From UBA2329 sp964577215 (GTDB taxonomy: Bacteria; Bacteroidota; Bacteroidia; Chitinophagales; Saprospiraceae), in contig CAZNYK010000043.1 in assembly GCA_964577215.1 (NCBI GenBank), forward strand, positions 1 to 29,845: a DNA stretch of 29,845 bases, given 5' to 3'. Shown in pieces: positions 1 through 7,300 of the stretch. Position 1 is the stretch's first letter. Each line of letters starts with the position of its first letter. Position numbers and translations under genes: made by a program. The notes beneath the pieces are model-generated. The model did no database searches, was not told the DNA's origin, and saw only the letters and a program-made list of their open reading frames with translations.

Positions 1-514
1 TCCGCGGCCGCTTAAACACCGGCACCGTCGAGCACGGCTCGCCGAACATGATGCTTTGGGCGTAGGGTTGGAGTTTGCGGGTCAGTTCCACGTATGCGGA
101 GGCCGGTACGGGTTTATCGCTGCAACCTTTGATGACGATGCGTTGCTGTTCGTACTGCCGGGCGTCTAATGCGGCCAAAGCGCGCAGGAATGCCGCTTTG
201 TAATAAGCCTCCTCATCGCCCTGGAAAACATCTGTTGCGTAGGGAGCGGCGTAGGCCGTCACCAGCATATACGCCCAGAGGGGGATAATGGCATCGGTGG
301 AGCAATAGGTGAGCAGTATTTTGCCCCGGTATTGTTCCCAGTCGTGGCTTTTAAGCGCTTCGCGAAAATCCTTCTCCTTCAGGATCAGTTCCATAAATAA
401 ATACTCCTTCAGATCGAACACGGCGATCTCCCCCTCGGGAAAGAACTTCTCCAGGTTCAGGGTGATCAACCCGCTTTCGGCTACGCGGTTTACCAATGGC
501 TTATCTGTTTCCAT
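1..514 (-). CDS. DUF2480 family protein (3' end at or beyond window edge)
   Basis: Reading the minus strand from the ATG at 514 gives an open frame of about 171 residues with no stop before the window edge. The N-terminus reads METDKPLVNRVAESGL, and the interior contains LKEKDFR, SHDWEQY, TYCSTDAIIPLWAYMLV and IKGCSDKPVP. Near the end is SIMFGEPCSTVPVFK. These match my memory of the DUF2480 family, a conserved Bacteroidota protein of about 170 residues with no established biochemical function, so only a few C-terminal residues are probably missing. There is no signal peptide or membrane segment, so it is likely cytoplasmic. Conserved cysteines in CST and KGCS could be functional, but that is inference. 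It lies downstream of scpB on the same strand, separated by a repeat pair, so co-transcription is uncertain. Confidence 0.85.
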   Translation of the reverse strand, partial: METDKPLVNRVAESGLITLNLEKFFPEGEIAVFDLKEYLFMELILKEKDFREALKSHDWEQYRGKILLTYCSTDAIIPLWAYMLVTAYAAPYATDVFQGDEEAYYKAAFLRALAALDARQYEQQRIVIKGCSDKPVPASAYVELTRKLQPYAQSIMFGEPCSTVPVFKRPR

Positions 515-543
515 GTTGTTTTTTTCTGTTTCGGGTTTCTGAC

Positions 544-624
544 CTTGCTTCGGCGACTAAAGTTGCCGGTACTGCCTACTACCTACTTGCTTCGGCGACT
601 AAAGTCGCCGGTACTGCCTACTGC
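544..624. repeat. Tandem pair of 39-base palindrome-containing repeats
   Basis: Two copies of about 39 bases (544-582 and 586-624) lie 42 bases apart and differ at only two positions. Each contains a 16-base imperfect or perfect palindrome (552-567 and 594-609, GGCGACTAAAGTCGCC in the second copy) followed by GGTACTGCCTACT. The same core occurs twice more at 12295-12337. The second copy overlaps the scpB stop codon at 618-620. The hairpin could act as a transcription terminator between scpB and the DUF2480 gene, or the unit may be a REP/BIME-like dispersed element; function is inference. Confidence 0.8.
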
Positions 625-1187
625 TCCAGCCGCTCCGGTTCCCCGATGGAACTCTCCGGGTCTTTAAACTCTTTGAGTTGCGGCAGGTCTTTGATGCTTT
701 TCAGGCCGAAGTAGTCCATGAATTTTTGTCCCGTGCCGTACAGCAGGGGCCTTCCCGGTCCATCGCTCCGACCGAGAATAGAAACAAGCTCTTTCTCCAA
801 TAGTTTTTGCAGGGCATAATCGCAATTGACGCCGCGGATGCGCTCCATTTCCGATTTGGAGATGGGTTGCTTGTATGCCACGATGGACAATGTTTCCAAT
901 GCGGCGCGGGAGAGGCGGCGCTGCATGGTTTGTTTGAGGTATGCGCCCACGGTGGCGTGGTAGGCAGCTTTTGTCATAAACTGGTATCCGCCGGCGATTT
1001 CCACGATCTCGAATCCGTAAGCATCCTCCTGGTAGCGTGTTTTAAGTGCCAGGATGGTGTCTTCCAACTCGACTTCCTGGAATTTCAGCCCGAACGCCTC
1101 CTCCAGGCTGCTTTGAATTTCAGCCAGGCTGATGGGTTGTTCGGCGGTAAAGATCAGGCTCTCCACATGCTGTGCTAAATAATCCAC
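618..1187 (-). CDS. scpB: Segregation and condensation protein B (ScpB)
   Basis: This 189-residue protein is the winged-helix kleisin partner that, with ScpA and SMC, forms the bacterial condensin that compacts and separates sister chromosomes on the nucleoid. The N-terminal winged helix starts with ESLIFTAEQPISLAEIQ. The second, most conserved, part holds LSRAALETLSIVAYKQPISKSEMERIRGVNCDYAL, read here in two pieces around residues 92-130, then GRSDGPGRPLLYGT, both hallmarks of the family. Length is normal. No ATG is available near the N-terminus; the start is a GTG at 1187. The stop falls inside a dispersed repeat. No scpA is in the window; ScpA and ScpB genes are often unlinked in Bacteroidota. 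Confidence 0.95.
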   Translation of the reverse strand: MDYLAQHVESLIFTAEQPISLAEIQSSLEEAFGLKFQEVELEDTILALKTRYQEDAYGFEIVEIAGGYQFMTKAAYHATVGAYLKQTMQRRLSRAALETLSIVAYKQPISKSEMERIRGVNCDYALQKLLEKELVSILGRSDGPGRPLLYGTGQKFMDYFGLKSIKDLPQLKEFKDPESSIGEPERLEQ

Positions 1188-1224
1188 AGGCGTTTTTGCG
1201 GCGAAGATAAGAAATGGGCTTTAA

Positions 1225-1770
1225 TCATACAGCAAAGGCTAATGTGTCCTCGCTCAAGGCCGGTTGAATGAGGTACCAACTCAGCGCAAGCAGGTATTTG
1301 GCAAGCGGATGCTTGTCAAAATGAGTAGCGGTCTGTATTTCCACCGAAGTATTGCCCTTATCCGGTTTTATCCCGCACGCGATCAGCAAGTTGTCTCTGT
1401 ACAGGAAGCGAATCTCCGCTAATGGATTGTTGCCGATGCGATACTCAATTTCTTCACCGGCTATTTTGGCAACGCCGGCAGTGCTCCACCAATTCTTGGG
1501 AAAAAAGCGCCCGATGACGCGGTCGTTCTCCTTGATCAAGAGTTTGGTTTTGAAAAAGCCTTCCCGGTCGATGAGGAAGCTTCCGCTATCTGTTTGGCAA
1601 TGTGCGGTGTAGGTGCTTTTCCGGTAATCAAAGGTCATTTGCTGCACGACCCTTTCTCCATCCAGCAGTTGGTATTCATATACAGGATGGCGGACATTTT
1701 GGCTCCAGCGCATGGATTTGGATTGAAGCATAGCTGCACTTCTGGTTTCGAAGGGATTATTTGGGAACAT
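1225..1770 (-). CDS. Hypothetical protein, possibly tubby/LURP-one-like beta barrel
   Basis: The 181-residue product is not one I recognise. It has no signal peptide and is dominated by alternating beta-type segments (PVYEYQLLDGERVVQQMTF, STYTAHCQTDSGSF, LLIKENDRVIGRF, EIEYRIGN, EIRFLYRDNLLIACG). It ends in a hydrophobic helix-like stretch (LAKYLLALSWYLIQPAL). The repeated short strands with a G-x-F/W turn resemble scramblase/LURP-one-like barrels, but that is a weak guess. The ATG at 1770 lies inside the end of the upstream TraB/GumN gene (14-base overlap), which suggests translational coupling and an operon. An internal ATG 13 codons in is an alternative start. Confidence 0.7.
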   Translation of the reverse strand: MFPNNPFETRSAAMLQSKSMRWSQNVRHPVYEYQLLDGERVVQQMTFDYRKSTYTAHCQTDSGSFLIDREGFFKTKLLIKENDRVIGRFFPKNWWSTAGVAKIAGEEIEYRIGNNPLAEIRFLYRDNLLIACGIKPDKGNTSVEIQTATHFDKHPLAKYLLALSWYLIQPALSEDTLAFAV

Positions 1771-3019
1771 AGACCATCTGTTTTTTCTTGGTGTTGATGA
1801 TCACAAGCTGTTCCGCGCTCAGCTCTACGATCTCATTTACCGTTTCTTCGCCGTTGTCGTCGGTACGGAGCAATTGGCTGTTATCTTCGTTGATGCGCCA
1901 AACGCCGCCTACCCGCTGCCCCAGGGTGAATATTTCATACCTGCCGTTGGCCTTGTACTCAAGGGTGCTTTCCCGCAGTCCTTGGGCAAGTGCATCTTTT
2001 TGGTCTTCAAGCATCTTAGCCTGTTCGGGATTTTGTTGCCGCACATTGTCGAGAATATCTTCCAGGGTTTGGGGAATGGAGCTTTCGTGTATGCGCCATT
2101 TGCGGACGAGGAGTTGGGCATGGGAGGAGACCGCCGCATGTGAACCAGCATCATCCACATTGGGTACCGCTGTGACCGTGTATCCATTTTTGCGCAGCAG
2201 GGATATGACGCCGTTCCGACCGCCGAGGTGCGCTGCGCCTACGGCAAAGAAAGTCGGCAGGGTATTCACGTGTTTTTCCATCTGGGGGATCCATGCGCGG
2301 TTGCGGTCTTCCAGCATCGCCTTTTCGATGGCTTCCAATTGGGCAAAGTAGCTGCCGGCAGAGCGGTACATTTCCTCAACTTTCTGGTCTTTGTACAACT
2401 GGAGCATGTCTGCCGTCATCTTTTTCATACCCTCGTAGTCGGTTATGCTTTCCACGAGCAGTGCAGCTTGCTGCTCGAAGCTCATTTTATCCATCACGGC
2501 TAATTGCTGTTGCGGGGTTTCCAGGCCGAGAACTTCCAAATTCTGAGCTTGTGCCATTTGCACTAAGGTCAGTTCCCAGGAAGCCGGCCGGCAGCCGAGG
2601 TATTTCGGGTACAAAAATGTAGAGAGCATAAAAGGCTTTATGGCTGCAACCTGCTCAAAGGGCATGCCGAGGCTATCCTCGAAGAAACGGCTTACCAATT
2701 GGTAATTTGCTTCCGTCAGGTAGTCCTTGGTAGTTTTTCCATCCGGAAAAACCATTCCCTGCTGCATTTCCGCCATGAGGTTGGGGTCGTCGAAATCGAG
2801 TTCGAGTACCAATTGTTGAGCGGCATTGAGTTTGTTGCGAACGGCATCGGTCATGATCAAATCATCCGGGCAGAGGACGTGGAAGGTACCGAAAAGGTAG
2901 GATGGCTTTTTCAGCCCCTTGCCCGAAATTTCCCACAGCAAGGTGTTTTCGGTTTGGGCAGAAGCCGGGCGGGCGGCGAAAACGAATACGGCTGCAAGCA
3001 GCAAAAGCAAAGTTCTCAT
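1757..3019 (-). CDS. TraB/GumN family secreted protein with extra C-terminal domain
   Basis: The 420-residue protein starts with a clear signal peptide (MRTLLLLLAAVFVFAARPASAQ, cleavage after about residue 21). The TraB/GumN (Tiki/PrgY-related) domain follows: LWEISGKGLKKPSYLFGTFHV puts the family GxxxFGTxH signature at about residues 35-47, an acidic ELDFDDPN segment comes next, and VGAAHLGGRNGVISLLRKNGY closes the domain near residue 265. The GTxH and GAxHL motifs resemble the metal-dependent protease arrangement reported for Tiki proteins; catalytic activity of bacterial members is mostly unproven. Beyond about residue 305 an extra region of about 115 residues (YEIFTLGQRVGGVWRINEDN and following strands) looks lipocalin-like and is not part of the core family. 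It heads a minus-strand cluster with the next gene. Confidence 0.85.
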   Translation of the reverse strand: MRTLLLLLAAVFVFAARPASAQTENTLLWEISGKGLKKPSYLFGTFHVLCPDDLIMTDAVRNKLNAAQQLVLELDFDDPNLMAEMQQGMVFPDGKTTKDYLTEANYQLVSRFFEDSLGMPFEQVAAIKPFMLSTFLYPKYLGCRPASWELTLVQMAQAQNLEVLGLETPQQQLAVMDKMSFEQQAALLVESITDYEGMKKMTADMLQLYKDQKVEEMYRSAGSYFAQLEAIEKAMLEDRNRAWIPQMEKHVNTLPTFFAVGAAHLGGRNGVISLLRKNGYTVTAVPNVDDAGSHAAVSSHAQLLVRKWRIHESSIPQTLEDILDNVRQQNPEQAKMLEDQKDALAQGLRESTLEYKANGRYEIFTLGQRVGGVWRINEDNSQLLRTDDNGEETVNEIVELSAEQLVIINTKKKQMVYVPK

Positions 3020-3052
3020 GGTCTTTCAATTTTTTGGTGAACAATGATGCTG

Positions 3053-3060
3053 CAAAATTA
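3053..3060 (-). promoter_or_regulatory. Candidate -7 box of the TraB/GumN gene
   Basis: On the minus strand the octamer reads TAATTTTG, a perfect match to the Bacteroidota -7 consensus TAnnTTTG, 33 bases upstream of the ATG at 3019. A TTG lies only 14 bases further upstream, shorter than the usual spacing, so the assignment rests on the -7 box and position alone. Confidence 0.35.
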
Positions 3061-3237
3061 CAGGCCATACGCTCCAAAATAGATGAAGGAAAGTATAAAT
3101 GCGGCTGAAGGAAAAATTAAACCGCTTTGTTACAAGTTTAGACCGCGCTGGGGCCATTGCTTAAATGGTAATTAAAAAGGCTTAACAAAAACTAAAATAT
3201 CCGGTTGTTACTGCTGCAAAGGCTTAGTTTTGAGGCC

Positions 3238-4695
3238 ATGAATGCAGGGATTTACAAGGTGGTTGTTTTGCTCATGGGCATCTCTTCAATCGGAATGATC
3301 GGGCTGCAAAGCGCCTTTTTGTACCGGCAATACCGGCAGAGCCTGGAAAACTTCGACTACAATGTGCAGCGCGCCGCCGGCCAAACGCTCAGCATTTATG
3401 CACAATGGAACAGCCATATCTCCTCCCCTGAGGACATTGCCTCCTTCAACGCGCTATACACCAACGCCGACAGCACTTTCACCTTCATGATCGCGCAAAG
3501 CGCGCAGGTATATCCCATGCTCGACTTCGAACCGGATACCCTGCTCCCGGCTATCCGCAAGGAGCAATTCCTGAAATTCAAGGACGAACTGGAGGCTACC
3601 CGAAGGGCAGAGAACAAGCGCCTGCGCGAATTCTACCTGTTCCGCACCATTCAATACTGCGCCGATTGCAATGAGGACAGCCTCAGCATCGCCCAGATTT
3701 TTCCTTTGGACTCGCTCATCCGCAGCCAATTGGCGGCGAATAACGTTTCAACCCGAGCGGAAATTGGCTTTTATCATAAAAACCGGCGCCACTTCTCCTG
3801 GCTGGCGCCCGAAGCGGATAGCGCCTTTTTAACCGATTCCTCTTACCGGTTCGATTTCAACGCGTTCGAAGAGATGCGCCTGTGGTTTCCCAGGCGCAAT
3901 CGCCTTCTGGCGAGCGCCTTAGCCTGGCCTGCGGCGGCTTCGTTGGGCTTGATCGCCGTTTCACTGTGCGGTTTTTGGCTGGCACTGCGGGTCATTTTCC
4001 GGCAAAAGCAGTTGTCGGAATTGAAGAATGATTTTATCAATAATGTGACTCACGAGTTCAAAACGCCCATATCCACCATTGCTTTTGCCGTAGCCAATAT
4101 CGAAAACGAACAAACGATCCGGCAGCCGGAGCACATCCTGCAATTTACCAAAGTGATCCGCGACGAAAACAAGCGCCTCAACTCCCAGGTGGAACGGGTG
4201 CTGCAAACGGCACTCTCGGAAAGTAAAGCCCTCGAACTAAAAAAAGAACCGGTAAACTTTCACGCCGTCCTGAACACGGTGGCCGATGCCTTTGAAATAA
4301 AAATAGAGGGCCGGGGCGTCATACACCGCAAACTGAATGCCGCGCGGGCAGAGGTCAACGGCGACGAGTTTCACCTGACCAACGCCGTTTCCAACCTTAT
4401 CGACAACGCTGTGAAATACGCCGGCGATACCCTTGACATCACGTTGAGTACCGAAAGTAGCGAGGCCGGTTTAGTCATTCGCGTAGCAGACAAAGGCATC
4501 GGTATCGGGAAGGAGCACCTGCCCTTGATATTCGACAAGTTCTACCGGGTACCGCAGGGCAATATTCACAATGTAAAAGGTTTCGGCTTGGGACTAAGCT
4601 ACGTAAAGGAAGTAGTGGAAAAACACAACGGCCGGGTACAGGCGAGCAGCAAACCGGGGCAGGGCAGCATATTTTCAATATTTTTACCTTTCTGA
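3238..4695 (+). CDS. Two-component sensor histidine kinase
   Basis: The 485-residue inner-membrane kinase has a first membrane helix at residues 7-29, an extracytoplasmic sensor region to about residue 218 that I cannot assign to a family, and a second helix near 222-248. No HAMP domain is evident. The HisKA helix carries the phosphoacceptor His272 in THEFKTP. The ATPase domain shows the N-box (NLIDNAVKYA, about 386-395), ADKGIGIG, the F-box DKFYR and the G2 box GFGLGLSYVKEV (about 448). All key catalytic residues are present. The ATG at 3238 is preferred over a TTG at 3205 because it gives a typical short cytoplasmic lead. It ends one base before the response regulator gene, so the two form a cognate operon. 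Confidence 0.93.
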   Translation: MNAGIYKVVVLLMGISSIGMIGLQSAFLYRQYRQSLENFDYNVQRAAGQTLSIYAQWNSHISSPEDIASFNALYTNADSTFTFMIAQSAQVYPMLDFEPDTLLPAIRKEQFLKFKDELEATRRAENKRLREFYLFRTIQYCADCNEDSLSIAQIFPLDSLIRSQLAANNVSTRAEIGFYHKNRRHFSWLAPEADSAFLTDSSYRFDFNAFEEMRLWFPRRNRLLASALAWPAAASLGLIAVSLCGFWLALRVIFRQKQLSELKNDFINNVTHEFKTPISTIAFAVANIENEQTIRQPEHILQFTKVIRDENKRLNSQVERVLQTALSESKALELKKEPVNFHAVLNTVADAFEIKIEGRGVIHRKLNAARAEVNGDEFHLTNAVSNLIDNAVKYAGDTLDITLSTESSEAGLVIRVADKGIGIGKEHLPLIFDKFYRVPQGNIHNVKGFGLGLSYVKEVVEKHNGRVQASSKPGQGSIFSIFLPF

Positions 4696-4696
4696 A

Positions 4697-5392
4697 ATGA
4701 AAAAGCGCATCCTTATCGCGGAAGACGACGCCAATTTCGGAATGATGCTCAAAATCTTTCTCGAAATGAACGGCTTTGCCATCACGCTCTGCCCCGACGG
4801 CGAGCGAGCGGCGCAGGCATTTCGCCAAAGCGATTTTGACCTATGTATCTTAGATGTGATGATGCCCAACATGGATGGCTTCAGTGTTGCGGAAACTATT
4901 ACCGGCAGCCGCAAAGACACCCCGTTTGTGTTTCTCACGGCCAAGGGTTTGAAGGAGGATCAAATAAAAGGCTACCAAACCGGCGCCTCCGATTACTTGG
5001 TCAAGCCCTTCGATCCGGAGATTTTGCTGCTGAAAGTAAATGTGCTGTTGCGCAACAACGGCTCGCCGGTACCTGCCGAGACAACATATCCCATCGGCAG
5101 CTTTGCCTTCGATTTCGAGCGGCGCACCCTCGCCCTGCATGGAACGGAGCAACGGCTCAGCCCCAAAGAAGCCGAACTGCTCCAACTGCTCTGCGAGCGT
5201 CGCAATGAAGTATTGCGGCACGAGGAAGCCTTGCTGAAAATTTGGCAGAACGACGACTATTTCACCAAGCAAAGCATGAATGTATTCATCACCAAACTCC
5301 GCAAATACCTATCCGTCGATCCGGAGTATCTCATTGAAATAGAGAACTTGCACGGCAAGGGGTTTATTCTGAAAATTGAAAAAAATGGATAG
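4697..5392 (+). CDS. OmpR/PhoB-family response regulator
   Basis: The 231-residue regulator is the output partner of the kinase one base upstream. The receiver domain (1-120) has the acidic pair AEDDAN near residue 10, phosphoacceptor Asp53 in CILDVMMPNMDGF, the switch Thr in FLTAKG and Lys103 in DYLVKPFDPE. The winged-helix DNA-binding domain (about 133-228) contains RTLALHGTEQRLSPKEAELLQLL, an N-terminal strand and helix typical of Trans_reg_C, and ends with KLRKYLSVDP and ENLHGKGFIL. It probably binds DNA as a dimer when phosphorylated. Regulon and signal cannot be told from the sequence; the gene immediately downstream starts 109 bases later and is a candidate target. Confidence 0.93.
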   Translation: MKKRILIAEDDANFGMMLKIFLEMNGFAITLCPDGERAAQAFRQSDFDLCILDVMMPNMDGFSVAETITGSRKDTPFVFLTAKGLKEDQIKGYQTGASDYLVKPFDPEILLLKVNVLLRNNGSPVPAETTYPIGSFAFDFERRTLALHGTEQRLSPKEAELLQLLCERRNEVLRHEEALLKIWQNDDYFTKQSMNVFITKLRKYLSVDPEYLIEIENLHGKGFILKIEKNG

Positions 5393-5500
5393 CGTCTTCA
5401 AAAAAGGACGAACAAAAAGGGGGAGTAGAAAAATCCCCACTGGAAAGAAAAGGCGTTTCAAGATTGGTGTATATTCGCTCCGAAAAAACTCCTTGCCGCC

Positions 5501-6088
5501 ATGAAGAAGCTCCTCATTCTATTCCTCGCCGCATGCATGGCCCTGCCTGCCCTTGCCCAATTACAGCTCCGGCAACTGAACGGCACGCAAACACGCAAGA
5601 TCGGCCCCGATTCTGAAATTACGGTTCGCCTGAACACGCCCTCTTCTTTGCAATCGAAAGAAACCTATCACGACTACACCGGCAGGTTTTTGGGTTTCAG
5701 GGGCGACTCTATTGAAATGGAAGCCAAATTGGAAAGCCGCTATTACGCTGACGAACAAGGGCTTTTTAAACTCGTCAGCGTCAATTACTGCTGCCCGCCC
5801 GGCCAGGATGCCGTTTTTGCGGTGCCGGCTGCACAAGTTCTTTCCGTCCAAAAGGGCAACCCCGATATCCTTCGCGGCGTAGGTGGTTTGGTGCTCATGG
5901 CCACTTTTCTCCACAGCGTAGCTACCGCCCCTATGCTCAACAATGATGCCCGCCGCACCAGCGACAAGATCGTCCTGGGCGGCGCTGTACTTGGGTTAGG
6001 ACTGGTCATCCTGCCCCGCAAAAAGTCTTATCACCTCGCCGCATCCCCAAAAACGGGTGTGAAGCGCTGGCGGATTGAGGGGCGGTGA
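5501..6088 (+). CDS. Hypothetical exported protein
   Basis: The 195-residue protein starts with a standard signal peptide (MKKLLILFLAACMALPALAQ, cleavage about residue 20). The mature N-terminal half has beta-type segments (SEITVRLNT, GRFLGFRGDSIEMEAKL, FKLVSVNYCCPP) with a pair of adjacent cysteines. The second half has two hydrophobic stretches (about 127-142 and 156-169) that could be membrane helices, followed by a basic tail. The pattern of a fold after 'GRFLGFRGDSIEM' resembles small Bacteroidota proteins of unknown function; I assign no role. A candidate promoter box TATATTCG lies at 5470-5477. It may be expressed with or controlled by the adjacent two-component pair. Confidence 0.75.
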   Translation: MKKLLILFLAACMALPALAQLQLRQLNGTQTRKIGPDSEITVRLNTPSSLQSKETYHDYTGRFLGFRGDSIEMEAKLESRYYADEQGLFKLVSVNYCCPPGQDAVFAVPAAQVLSVQKGNPDILRGVGGLVLMATFLHSVATAPMLNNDARRTSDKIVLGGAVLGLGLVILPRKKSYHLAASPKTGVKRWRIEGR

Positions 6089-6178
6089 GAGATGCCGCGG
6101 CTGGGCAATATTGCTCCCGCCAGGCTGTCAAGAAACGCATCCACACCAAGACAGGGCGAGAGAACCCACCCTATAAAA

Positions 6179-6202
6179 GGCGCGAGGTGTAAACCTCCCG
6201 CC
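6179..6202. terminator. Hairpin between convergent genes, candidate bidirectional terminator
   Basis: The 24-base segment folds as GGCG and GAGGT on the left against ACCTC and CGCC on the right with a GTAA loop and one C:C mismatch. It lies between a plus-strand gene ending at 6088 and a minus-strand gene ending at 6226. No U tract follows, so it may equally be a REP-like element. Confidence 0.45.
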
Positions 6203-6225
6203 TGAGAGGCACCGGACCTTTCTCC

Positions 6226-6678
6226 CTACGCTACCAGGTAAGCCCATACGCTGACTTTTCTTTTTTTCGGCGCCTGGTTGAAGAGGAAAACTTCTACAAA
6301 AGGCCCCATGACCGGAAGGCGGGCAACAAAGGAACTGATGTTGTGAGGATTGCCGAGCCAGCTACCTCGTCCCGACACCGAGATTATGTTGGTGCTCTGC
6401 GGCGCCGTGAGATTATCTTCAAGATTCACATACCTTCTTGCCCCCATCGTGCCTTGCGCATCAAAGGCGAAGACGACCCCCAGGTCAACAGGTGCTTCAT
6501 CGGCAGTTTCCTGGGTGAACTTGACGAAAATATTGATGTATCGATACCCATTGATGTTGGTGTAGGGAGGCAAACTGATACCAACGCTGGGGGGCAGTTC
6601 ATGGTCTGTCATGAGCGTGATGACCTTGGTGCAAGCCGTAATACATGGTTGTACGGTCTCTTTTTTTGAGGTTGCCAT
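6226..6678 (-). CDS. Hypothetical protein, all-beta
   Basis: The 150-residue product has no signal peptide or membrane helix. It is rich in beta-strand segments (YRYINIFVKFTQ, VDLGVVFAFDA, FVEVFLFNQAPKKRKVSVWAYLV) and starts with a short Lys/Thr-rich tail and two cysteines (PCITACTK). I do not recognise a family. The strand pattern suggests a small beta-sandwich, possibly a binding or structural protein. The gene is isolated and has a good match to a Bacteroidota promoter 40 bases upstream on its own strand, which supports its being real. Confidence 0.7.
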   Translation of the reverse strand: MATSKKETVQPCITACTKVITLMTDHELPPSVGISLPPYTNINGYRYINIFVKFTQETADEAPVDLGVVFAFDAQGTMGARRYVNLEDNLTAPQSTNIISVSGRGSWLGNPHNISSFVARLPVMGPFVEVFLFNQAPKKRKVSVWAYLVA

Positions 6679-6717
6679 TTTTGTTATTTTTTGAGGTTTA
6701 CAATAAATTATTCAATA

Positions 6718-6748
6718 CAAAATTACGAAATAAATCAATGGGGCGCAA
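6718..6748 (-). promoter_or_regulatory. Bacteroidota-type promoter of the 150-aa gene
   Basis: Read on the minus strand, TTG (complement of 6746-6748) is followed after exactly 20 bases by TAATTTTG (complement of 6718-6725). This matches the -33/-7 layout TTG-N19..21-TAnnTTTG of the Bacteroidota primary sigma factor. The ATG lies 40 bases downstream. The surrounding DNA is distinctly AT-rich. Confidence 0.6.
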
Positions 6749-6900
6749 TTTGAATGGAGAGGCAAACTGTAAAAGTTGCGTCAACTTGCAGTATTGGTAA
6801 GGCCTGAGTGCCCGAAGGTTTTGTTGCTTCGCTTTTTCCCCGGCTCGCATAGTCGAGTATTAAGTTCAATATCCCTCGCTGTCCAAAACCAAACATAACA

Positions 6901-6928
6901 AATCATAAAAACCAGCGTCTTTCAGCGT
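6901..6928. repeat. 28-base direct repeat, left copy
   Basis: The segment starting AATCATAAAAACCAGCGTCT is repeated at 7226-7253 with a single difference (27 of 28 bases identical), 325 bases apart. The two copies bracket a foldable, GC-rich element. Confidence 0.8.
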
Positions 6929-6950
6929 CAAGAAACAGGATGCGTTGACA

Positions 6951-7216
6951 GCTGCCTGCCTGCACCGGGGGGAGAGGGTTTCTCTCCCAGGGTCACTGGG
7001 TGGCGAGAAGCCCTCTCCATGCGGGCTGGCCATGCCATCAATTCTTGTCGGCAATACCAGTACCTTTCTTTCGTTAGTAGGCGCCTACGGCGCGACAACC
7101 CTTGGGGTTGGGTGGTGTGGCTTGGGCGCCACGCTGCGCCAGATGACACCCGGCGCGCATGCTGCGGCCTGCCGGCGACGGATGTTACCTTGCGCGCAGG
7201 CGGCTTTGCAGGCAGC
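6951..7216. other. Highly structured intergenic element with 9-bp inverted ends
   Basis: This segment starts with GCTGCCTGC (6951-6959) and ends with the exact inverse GCAGGCAGC (7208-7216). Inside lies a strong nested hairpin: 14 bases at 6971-6984 pair with 7005-7018 with one G:T wobble, and an inner CCCAG/CTGGG stem (6986-6990, 6996-7000) closes a GGTCA loop. A perfect 12-base palindrome GTAGGCGCCTAC occurs at 7077-7088, followed by further CAACCC/GGGTTG and GGCGC/GCGCC pairings. No convincing reading frame is present on either strand. It may be a MITE-like repeat, a structured RNA or a long leader of the downstream formate dehydrogenase gene; this is the main content of the 6679-7300 gene-free stretch. 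Confidence 0.55.
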
Positions 7217-7225
7217 ATATTTACC

Positions 7226-7253
7226 AATCATAAAAACCAGCGTCTTTAAGCGT
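7226..7253. repeat. 28-base direct repeat, right copy
   Basis: This is the second copy of the repeat at 6901-6928, differing at one base. A weak -7-like octamer TACCTTAG follows at 7263-7270, 31 bases before the ATG of the next gene, so this copy could sit in the -33 region of that promoter. Confidence 0.8.
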
Positions 7254-7300
7254 AAATTTTCCTACCTTAGCGTTCAGTTTCCGAACCAAATAGAACGCCC

